This document shows positions 6,961-11,990 of a stretch of 11,990 bases of DNA, piece after piece. The DNA is from JANNAV01 sp031384695 (GTDB lineage Bacteria; Pseudomonadota; Alphaproteobacteria; Rhodobacterales; Rhodobacteraceae). The DNA is taken from assembly GCA_031384695.1 (NCBI GenBank), contig JANNAV010000244.1, positions 1-11,990 on the forward strand, written 5' to 3'. Every line of letters begins with the position of its first letter. Position 1 is the first letter of the stretch. A model generated the notes under the pieces. That model saw only the letters and a list, made by a program, of their open reading frames with translations. It was not told the origin of the DNA and ran no database searches. Both the position numbers and the translations under genes were made by a program.

Positions 6961-6995
6961 AACGCTGTCACAGATGACAAGCATATGGGGACGCC

Positions 6996-7892
6996 ATGCG
7001 ACCACTCGCCGTTGCCGTGACACAGATGGCTTGCAGCTGGAACCGCGCCGACAACATCCGGCAGGCCTGCGGGCTTGTTGAACTGGCGGCTGAAAAGGGC
7101 GCGCAGGTGGTGCTGCTGCAAGAGCTTTTCGAAACCCCGTTCTTTTGCATCGACAAAAACCCGGCCCACAATTCCGAGGCGACAACGGTTGCCAGCAACC
7201 CGGCGATTGCCGCGATCCGGCCCCTTGCAAAAAAGCTGAACCTCGTGCTGCCGGTTTCCTTTTTTGAACAGGCCGATGATGGCCGCCGGTTCAATTCACT
7301 GGCGATCATTAATGCAGATGGCGAGGTTCTAGGCGTTTACCGTAAATCGCACATCCCCGACTTCCCGGCCTATGAGGAGGCGTTCTATTTTGCGCCCGGC
7401 GATACCGGTTTCAAGGTGTGGGACACCCGGCATGTCAAGCTGGGCTGCGGGGTGTGCTGGGACCAGTGGTTCCCAGAAACGGCGCGCATCATGGCGCTGT
7501 CGGGGGCTGACCTGCTGATGTATCCAACCGCGATTGGCAGACCAACCCGACCCAAGGCCGGCGAGCCGGCCAATTCCAAACCGCACTGGCAGCAAACCAT
7601 GCAAGGCCACGCTGCGGCAAATATGGTGATCCTGGCTGCGTCGAACCGCGTGGGCATCGAGACCGGGCTGACCGACGAGACGCAGTTTTACGGGGGGTCA
7701 TTCGTGGCGGCTGCCACCGGAACCAAGGTCGTGGAACTGGACGAGGTGACGCCCGGCGTGGCCGTGACCACCTTTGACCTCGATGAGATCGCAAAGTTTC
7801 GAAAATACTGGGGCATCTTCCGCACCCGCAGGCGCGATCTCTATCAACCGATCATCTCGCAGGCCGAACCTGCCTATCTGTCGGGAAGGTAG
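6996..7892 (+). CDS. Second N-carbamoylputrescine amidase-like ureidohydrolase (nitrilase superfamily)
   Basis: This 298-aa cytoplasmic CN-hydrolase is clearly paralogous to the protein encoded at 640-1518 (about half identical by eye over the whole length). The triad is intact: Glu43 in LLQELF, Lys117 in YRKSHIP and Cys154 in GCGVCWDQWFPE. The active-site surroundings differ from canonical AguB: TAIGSEP becomes TAIGRPT with a several-residue insertion rich in Pro, Lys and Gly, LVPLVASNR becomes MVILAASNR, and the loop before FYG is rewritten (GIETGLTDETQFYGG). This suggests a related but not identical N-carbamoyl amine or amide. ATG 6996 has GGGGA a few bases upstream. The stop TAG (7890-7892) forms part of the ribosome site of the next gene, implying tight co-expression with the deacetylase-like enzyme and the transporter. 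Databases would probably label it N-carbamoylputrescine amidase; substrate uncertain. Confidence 0.87.
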   Translation: MRPLAVAVTQMACSWNRADNIRQACGLVELAAEKGAQVVLLQELFETPFFCIDKNPAHNSEATTVASNPAIAAIRPLAKKLNLVLPVSFFEQADDGRRFNSLAIINADGEVLGVYRKSHIPDFPAYEEAFYFAPGDTGFKVWDTRHVKLGCGVCWDQWFPETARIMALSGADLLMYPTAIGRPTRPKAGEPANSKPHWQQTMQGHAAANMVILAASNRVGIETGLTDETQFYGGSFVAAATGTKVVELDEVTPGVAVTTFDLDEIAKFRKYWGIFRTRRRDLYQPIISQAEPAYLSGR

Positions 7893-7895
7893 GGA
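7891..7895 (+). promoter_or_regulatory. Ribosome binding site of the deacetylase-like gene, overlapping the previous stop codon
   Basis: AGGGA shares bases with the TAG stop of the ureidohydrolase and ends five bases before ATG 7901. The arrangement favours translational coupling and fixes the start. Confidence 0.6.
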
Positions 7896-7900
7896 AAACC

Positions 7901-9001
7901 ATGGCAACCGGCTTTGTCTTTCACGAACTTTACCTGTGGCACAACACCGGCAATGCCGCGATGTTCTATCCCTCCAGCCTGACGGTTCAGCCCGGCGAGC
8001 ATGCCGAAAACCCCGAAACCAAGCGCCGGATGAAGAACCTGCTGGAGGTGTCGGGTCTGACCGACCATCTGGTTAGCCTGAAACCACGCCCCGCCACCGA
8101 TGACGAGTTGGCGCGGTTCCACACCCGCGCCCATATCGAAAAGATCCGCAGCCTTAGCGCGGCAGGCGGCGGCGACGCCAGCGAGTTGACCCCCTTTGGC
8201 GCAGGCAGCTATGAGATTGCCAAACTGGCCGCGGGCGGCGCGATTGTGGCGATGGACGCGGTGTTGCGCGGTGATGTCACCAACGCCTATGCCTTGATCC
8301 GCCCGCCGGGGCACCACGCGCTGGCCGATCTGGGGATGGGGTTCTGCCTGTTCGGCAATGCGCCGATTGCCATTCATCATGGCCGAGCCGTGCATGGTCT
8401 GGGCCGGGTCGCGGTGGTTGATTGGGATGTGCATCACGGCAACGGCACGCAAGCCGCGTTTTACGATGACCCCGAAACCTTGACGATTTCCTTGCATGCC
8501 GACAACCTTTTTCCGCCCAATTCCGGAACCTTGGCGGAACGCGGTGCGGGGGCTGGCTTGGGTTACAACCTCAACGTCCCCCTGCCGCCCGGCAGCGGTG
8601 ACGGTGCCTATCTGGAAGCGGTCAACCGCGTGGTTTTGCCCGCATTGCAGCGGTTCAAACCCGATCTGATCGCTGTGGCCTGCGGCTTTGATGCCTCTGC
8701 CGCCGATCCTTTGGGCCGGATGATGGTGACCTCGGATGGTTATCGCCAGATGACCGCGCTGATCATGCAGGCGGCAAATGATCTGTGCGGTGGCCGGATC
8801 ATGATGACGCATGAGGGCGGCTATTCGGCCAACTACGTCCCCTATTGCGGGCTTGCGGTGTTGGAGCAGCTTTCCGGCGTTCCGACCGGCGTCATTGACC
8901 CGTTCCTGACGCAATTTCAGAGCTTTGGCCAGCAGGGCCTGCAACCGCATCAATCACTGGCCATCGACGCGGCGGCTGCACAACTCGCCGATATCAAATG
9001 A
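7901..9001 (+). CDS. Class II histone deacetylase-like / acetylpolyamine amidohydrolase family enzyme
   Basis: This 366-aa zinc-dependent arginase/deacetylase-fold hydrolase is predicted to remove an acyl group from an amine in the cytoplasm. Catalytic signatures are the tandem histidines His138-His139 in RPPGHHA, zinc ligands Asp176 and His178 in DWDVHHGNGT, the third zinc ligand Asp264 in CGFDASAADPLG, and the oxyanion tyrosine Tyr308 in HEGGYS. All residues needed for catalysis appear present. Length and motifs fit bacterial class II HDAC-like and acetylpolyamine amidohydrolases, whose known substrates include N-acetylputrescine and related amides. ATG 7901 follows AGGGA by five bases, eight bases after the ureidohydrolase stop, so the two genes are one transcriptional unit. 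Position beside a ureidohydrolase and an importer favours a small acylated polyamine over a protein substrate. Other carboxamides remain possible. Confidence 0.88.
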   Translation: MATGFVFHELYLWHNTGNAAMFYPSSLTVQPGEHAENPETKRRMKNLLEVSGLTDHLVSLKPRPATDDELARFHTRAHIEKIRSLSAAGGGDASELTPFGAGSYEIAKLAAGGAIVAMDAVLRGDVTNAYALIRPPGHHALADLGMGFCLFGNAPIAIHHGRAVHGLGRVAVVDWDVHHGNGTQAAFYDDPETLTISLHADNLFPPNSGTLAERGAGAGLGYNLNVPLPPGSGDGAYLEAVNRVVLPALQRFKPDLIAVACGFDASAADPLGRMMVTSDGYRQMTALIMQAANDLCGGRIMMTHEGGYSANYVPYCGLAVLEQLSGVPTGVIDPFLTQFQSFGQQGLQPHQSLAIDAAAAQLADIK

Positions 9002-9016
9002 CAATCAAACACAGAA

Positions 9017-9021
9017 AAGGA
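9017..9021 (+). promoter_or_regulatory. Ribosome binding site of the substrate-binding protein gene
   Basis: AAGGA lies seven bases before ATG 9029, in the 27-bp gap after the deacetylase-like gene. It is the strongest ribosome site in the operon, as expected for a protein needed in excess over the rest of a transporter. Confidence 0.6.
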
Positions 9022-9028
9022 CAGGGAA

Positions 9029-10351
9029 ATGACCAATAAACTGCCGAAAGCTGCCAGTGGGCGGCGTGATTTTCTGAAAGGCGCGGCGCTGCTGGGCGGC
9101 TCTGCTGCAACGCTGGCCGGGTTCTCTTCGCAGGCCGTGGCGCAGGATGCCACGCCTATCCCGATCGGCTGCGTCTCACCGCTGACCGGCTTTGTCGCCG
9201 CCGACGGGATCGAGGTCCGCAACGGGCTTGAAATGGCGGCCGAGGAGATCAACGCCAACGGCGGCATTCTGGGCCGACCAATCGAGCTGTTCTTCGAGGA
9301 TTCCGAATCCAAGGGCGACGATGTGGTCACACAGGCCGCTCAGCGCCTCGTTGACCGCAGCGAGGTTCATGCGATCATCGCCGGTTACAACCTTGAAAAC
9401 GGCGCTGTTCTTCTGGATGTCGCCGCAGATGCGGGCATCATCGCGATGCACGCCAACACGGTCGTGTTGCATGACGAAACCGTCAAGGGAAACCCTGACC
9501 GCTATTGGGGCGGCTTTCAAATTGACCCGCCAGAGATTTTCTACGGCACGGCCTTCCTGAATTTCGTGACCAACCTCGTCAATTCCGGCCAGTTGACCCT
9601 TGCCAACAACAAGCTGGCCATCATCACCGGCCCCGGCGCCTATTCCGGCAACATCGCCAACGCGATGAAGGAAGGCGCTGCGGCGGCAGGGCTGGAAGTG
9701 TCGTTGTTTGAATCGGTCAACGTGCCGATTTCGGAATGGGGCCCGACGCTGGCCAAATTGCGTGCTGACCCGCCGGGCCTGATTGCCATCACCCACTTCT
9801 ACCCGCAGGATCAGGCGCAGTTCATGCTGCAATTCGCCACCGATCCGACACCCAGCCTGATCTACATGCAATACGGCGCCTCGCTGGCCGCGTTCCGCGA
9901 CATTGCCGGGCCGTCTTCGGAAGGCGTGGTTTATGCCACCACCATCGGCGCCTTGCAGGATGACATCGGCAAGGACTTCTCGGCCCGCTACATCGCCAAA
10001 TTCGGCCCGAACTCTTCGCCCAACAGCGGTGGGCAGACCTACTATGCGCTGCACAGCTATGCCGTTGCCGCCTCGATTGCCGGGGGCACCGGAGCGCCTT
10101 TTGAGGAAGAGCAAAACCGCAAGGTCGCAGCCGCGCTGATGAGCAACATCTATCGCGGCGTCATGGGGGCCTCGCGCTTTGTGCCCGAAACGCACTCGGC
10201 CTACAGCTATCCCAACCAGACAAACGACCCGTCCTTGGGAATGCCGCACATCTTCAGCCAGATCCAGGACAAGGCCAAGGACGGTTTGCTGATCGGCCCG
10301 GTTCCCTATGACGTGGCGAAGTTCGTCTTGCCGGGTTGGATCAAAGCCTGA
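9029..10351 (+). CDS. HAAT-family ABC transporter substrate-binding protein with Tat signal
   Basis: This 440-aa periplasmic binding protein of the branched-chain amino acid/amide (Liv/Urt/Fmd-like) family captures ligand for the transporter encoded next. The N-terminus carries a twin-arginine signal, GRRDFLKGAALLGG (11-24), a hydrophobic stretch, and a likely signal-peptidase site AVA|QD after residue 38, so the protein is probably exported folded. The mature part starts PIPIGCVSPLTGF and shows family landmarks: GLEMAAEEINANGGILGRPI, FEDSESKGDDVVTQAAQRL and a central IIAGYNLENGAVL. The C-terminal third (YYALHSYAVAASIAGG and onward) is typical of type I periplasmic folds. Similarity is to the amide/urea branch as much as to leucine binders, so the ligand cannot be read off. 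The operon suggests an amine, ureido, guanidino or acetylated polyamine. Its TGA (10349-10351) overlaps the next gene's ATG. Confidence 0.88.
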   Translation: MTNKLPKAASGRRDFLKGAALLGGSAATLAGFSSQAVAQDATPIPIGCVSPLTGFVAADGIEVRNGLEMAAEEINANGGILGRPIELFFEDSESKGDDVVTQAAQRLVDRSEVHAIIAGYNLENGAVLLDVAADAGIIAMHANTVVLHDETVKGNPDRYWGGFQIDPPEIFYGTAFLNFVTNLVNSGQLTLANNKLAIITGPGAYSGNIANAMKEGAAAAGLEVSLFESVNVPISEWGPTLAKLRADPPGLIAITHFYPQDQAQFMLQFATDPTPSLIYMQYGASLAAFRDIAGPSSEGVVYATTIGALQDDIGKDFSARYIAKFGPNSSPNSGGQTYYALHSYAVAASIAGGTGAPFEEEQNRKVAAALMSNIYRGVMGASRFVPETHSAYSYPNQTNDPSLGMPHIFSQIQDKAKDGLLIGPVPYDVAKFVLPGWIKA

Positions 10352-11136
10352 TGGAAGCGCGGGCCACGGATACGCCGATACTGGAATGCACCAATGCGAC
10401 GGTGCGCTTTGGCTCGCTGGTCGCGGTCGACAGTGTTTCACTGTCGGTCGCGGCGGGCGAAACGGTGGGCATCGGTGGCCCGAACGGGGCCGGAAAGACG
10501 ACCTTTCTTGATCTGATTTCCGGTCTTTTGCCGCTGGCGGGTGGCACAATCGCCTTCGAGGGGCAGCCCATATCCGGGCGTGCCCCTCACATGATCAACC
10601 GTCTGGGCATTGCGCGGACCTTTCAGTTGAACGCCGGATTCGACGGGATGACGGTGCATGACAATGTGCTGGCATCGGTGGTTTTTGGCCAACGCGTCGG
10701 GCGCAGTTGGGGGCCACTGTATACAAGGCGCGACCTTGCCCGCACCGCCGAGTTGCTAGCGCAGTTCGGCCTGGGCGATTGCGCGCAAACCATGGTCAGC
10801 GACATTCCCATTCTGACCCGCAAAAAGCTGATGGTGGCCACAGCACTGGCAACCGACCCGAAGATTTTGCTGATGGACGAACCGGTGGGCGGGCTGACAC
10901 CTGCCGAGGTTGACGCCTTTATCCAGGTGGTTCTGGACCTGAAAAAGCAAGGCATCACCATTGTCTTCATTGAACATGTCATGCGGTTCCTGACCTCGGT
11001 TGCCGACCGGGCGGTGATCATGCACCACGGATCGCTGATCTACGATGGCCCGCCGTCGGGCATCGCCCATGACGCGCAAGTGACCGAGGTTTACTTGGGC
11101 AAGTCCGCCCATGCCATGCGGGAGGGCGCGCAATGA
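10351..11136 (+). CDS. livG: LivG-like ABC transporter ATP-binding protein
   Basis: This 261-aa cytoplasmic ATPase subunit of the HAAT importer has Walker A GPNGAGKTT (43-51), a Q-loop at Gln92 (RTFQLN), Walker B ILLMDEP with Asp176-Glu177, and H-loop His209 in IVFIEHVM. The C-terminal EVYLGK tail is typical of LivG. Where family members have an LSYGQQR-like signature, this protein reads SDIPILTRKKLMVATALA (150-167), so the serine and glycine that contact ATP in the partner site are missing. ATG 10351 overlaps the preceding TGA as TGATG, a classic coupled start. A TTG at 10336 in frame would add five residues and is less likely. The stop overlaps the livF ATG by four bases. The symbol denotes family type, not proven leucine transport. 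Confidence 0.9.
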   Translation: MEARATDTPILECTNATVRFGSLVAVDSVSLSVAAGETVGIGGPNGAGKTTFLDLISGLLPLAGGTIAFEGQPISGRAPHMINRLGIARTFQLNAGFDGMTVHDNVLASVVFGQRVGRSWGPLYTRRDLARTAELLAQFGLGDCAQTMVSDIPILTRKKLMVATALATDPKILLMDEPVGGLTPAEVDAFIQVVLDLKKQGITIVFIEHVMRFLTSVADRAVIMHHGSLIYDGPPSGIAHDAQVTEVYLGKSAHAMREGAQ

Positions 11137-11849
11137 CCGCGCTTCTGACCATCAAGAACCTGACCGCAGGTTACGGCAAGCAGCCGGTTCTGCACGGTGT
11201 ATCATTGGAGGTTCAGTCCAAGTCGGTGTTTGCCCTGATCGGCCCGAACGGCCATGGCAAGACAACCTTGCTGCGCTGTTTGTCGGGATTGATCCCGCAA
11301 AAGGCCGATGCGCTGGTCTTTGGCGGTCAGGACATCGTGGCTGCCCCATCCCACACCCGCGTCGCACGCGGTCTTATCCATGTGCCACAGGGCGACCAGT
11401 TGTTCCGCGACATGAGCGTCGAGGAAAATCTGCTGATGGGCGCGTATTTGCGCCACGACGCTGCCGCTGTGCAGACCAGTCTGGCAGATGTCTACAAGTT
11501 CTTCCCCCGTCTGGGCGAGCGTCGGGCGCAAATCGTGAACAGCCTTTCGGGCGGCGAGCGGCGCATGGCTGGCATCGGGCGCGGCTTGATGGCGGCAGGT
11601 CAGTTCATGATGATCGACGAGCCTTCGCTTGGCCTTGCCCCCCTGATCATCGAACAGATTTACGACGGTTTGAAAGCCCTTGCCCATAGCGGCCGCACCA
11701 TTCTGATTGTCGAGGAAAATCCGATGCGCATTGTGGAAATCGCCGATCAAATGGCGCTGATGGACGGCGGCCAAATCGTCTGGGCAGGCAGTCCAGCGGC
11801 GCTGTCTTCCGAGCAAAAGATCATGCAAACCTATTTCGGGGCGGCGTAA
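11133..11849 (+). CDS. livF: LivF-like ABC transporter ATP-binding protein
   Basis: This 238-aa second ATPase subunit of the importer shows Walker A GPNGHGKTT (37-45), Q-loop Gln86 in HVPQGDQLF, a full ABC signature LSGGE (138-142) and Walker B MMIDEPSLGLAP with Asp162-Glu163. The switch position reads TILIVEENPM: as in many LivF proteins there is no H-loop histidine (usually VEQN, here VEEN). Length and the GDQLFRDMSVEENLLMGAY segment are standard for LivF. ATG 11133 overlaps the livG stop as ATGA, so translation is coupled and equal amounts of the two subunits are expected. It pairs with LivG to power the LivH/LivM-type permease that begins next. The family call is secure; substrate is set by the binding protein and permease. 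Confidence 0.92.
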   Translation: MTALLTIKNLTAGYGKQPVLHGVSLEVQSKSVFALIGPNGHGKTTLLRCLSGLIPQKADALVFGGQDIVAAPSHTRVARGLIHVPQGDQLFRDMSVEENLLMGAYLRHDAAAVQTSLADVYKFFPRLGERRAQIVNSLSGGERRMAGIGRGLMAAGQFMMIDEPSLGLAPLIIEQIYDGLKALAHSGRTILIVEENPMRIVEIADQMALMDGGQIVWAGSPAALSSEQKIMQTYFGAA

Positions 11850-11854
11850 GTACT

Positions 11855-11990
11855 ATGGAAATCCTGATACAAATTGCGTTGACCGGATTGACCCTTGGGG
11901 CGATGTATGCCCTCGCCTCGGTTGGCTTGGCCCTGATCTGGGGCACGCTTGGCATGTTCAACATGGCGCAGAACATGTTCATCACGGTCG
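11855..11990 (+). CDS. livH: LivH-like ABC transporter permease, N-terminal part (cut by window end)
   Basis: Only the first 45 codons are present. They start MEILIQIALTGLTLGAMYAL and continue through a hydrophobic first membrane helix to IWGTLGMFNMAQNMF, the conserved LivH beginning (compare GLTLG..YAL...GL.LI.G.LG..N.A). The ATG lies five bases after the livF stop; the ribosome site is weak, as expected for a coupled gene. It should form half of the inner-membrane channel. A LivM partner is expected downstream, outside the window. Confidence 0.85.
   Translation, partial: MEILIQIALTGLTLGAMYALASVGLALIWGTLGMFNMAQNMFITV

Larger units (their letters stand above)
6911..6995. promoter_or_regulatory. 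Control region of the ureidohydrolase/deacetylase/transport operon
   Basis: This 85-bp gap lies between the regulator and the first gene of the downstream operon. It contains the dyad ACCC-GGAA-GGGT (6925-6936) and, 22 bp centre to centre further on, GCATTT-TCGG-AAATGC (6945-6960). Together with the dyad at 6891-6906 these make three inverted repeats within 70 bp. GGGGA at 6987-6991 is the likely ribosome site for ATG 6996. No clear consensus promoter hexamers are seen, which fits an activator-dependent promoter but does not prove one. Confidence 0.5.

Noticed and set aside
2997..6992. Shared 9-mer TATGGGGAC at 2997-3005 and 6984-6992 as a common regulatory box
   Set aside because: Its distance to the start codon differs greatly (29 versus 3 bases) and the second copy overlaps the ribosome site, so chance plus ribosome-site constraint explains it.
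7874..8953. 359-aa minus-strand open frame opposite the deacetylase-like gene
   Set aside because: It mirrors the well-supported class II HDAC-like gene; no family motif or ribosome site was seen.
10336..10350. TTG at 10336 as the livG start
   Set aside because: It adds only five residues inside the previous gene. The ATG at 10351 overlaps the stop as TGATG, the usual coupled arrangement.
9176..10549. 457-aa minus-strand open frame opposite the binding protein and livG
   Set aside because: The plus strand encodes clear ABC transporter proteins here. The antisense frame is His/Arg/Gly-rich without motifs.

Overview
The window looks like a chromosomal segment from a GC-rich alphaproteobacterium, most likely of the Rhodobacterales/Roseobacter type. 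This rests on codon use, the protein flavour, dense short-gap operons and a branched-chain-amino-acid-type (HAAT) ABC transporter beside amine-catabolic genes. It is inferred from style, not from a marker gene. The gene set points to uptake and breakdown of guanidino, ureido and acylated amines (agmatine/polyamine-like compounds).

Layout. Positions 1-643 (+) hold the C-terminal part of a LysR-family regulator whose reading frame carries an in-frame amber stop at 89-91, so it is probably a pseudogene. Its stop codon overlaps the stop of the convergent minus-strand pair aguB-type N-carbamoylputrescine amidase (640-1518) and class III aminotransferase (1511-2893). These two overlap by 8 bp, with the aminotransferase transcribed first. 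A 141-bp divergent control region (2894-3034) separates this pair from a plus-strand guanidine-modifying (deiminase/amidinohydrolase-like) enzyme (3035-4042). After a 162-bp gap comes a 901-aa MalT-like LuxR-family ATPase regulator (4205-6910). An 85-bp gap with several dyad symmetries follows. Next is a run of tightly packed plus-strand genes: a second N-carbamoylputrescine-amidase-like ureidohydrolase (6996-7892), a class II histone-deacetylase-like/acetylpolyamine amidohydrolase (7901-9001), a Tat-type substrate-binding protein (9029-10351), LivG-like and LivF-like ATPases (10351-11136, 11133-11849), and the start of a LivH-like permease cut by the window end (11855-11990).

How the parts may work together (inference). 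The HAAT transporter imports an amine derivative. The deacetylase-like enzyme removes an acyl group, the guanidine-modifying enzyme turns a guanidino group into a ureido group, and the two ureidohydrolases release the free amine, CO2 and ammonia. The aminotransferase then moves the amino group to a keto acid. The large LuxR/ATPase protein is the obvious candidate for the local activator. The true substrate is not fixed by the sequence: agmatine, acetylated or carbamoylated polyamines, and guanidino acids are all possible. No canonical agmatine deiminase is visible in the window. The most distinctive observations are the two diverged AguB paralogues, the non-canonical deiminase, the paired ACCC-N4-GGGT dyads exactly 32 bp apart ahead of the second operon, and an ABC ATPase pair whose motifs predict one competent and one degenerate ATP site. 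No RNA genes, CRISPR arrays, insertion sequences or att sites were seen.
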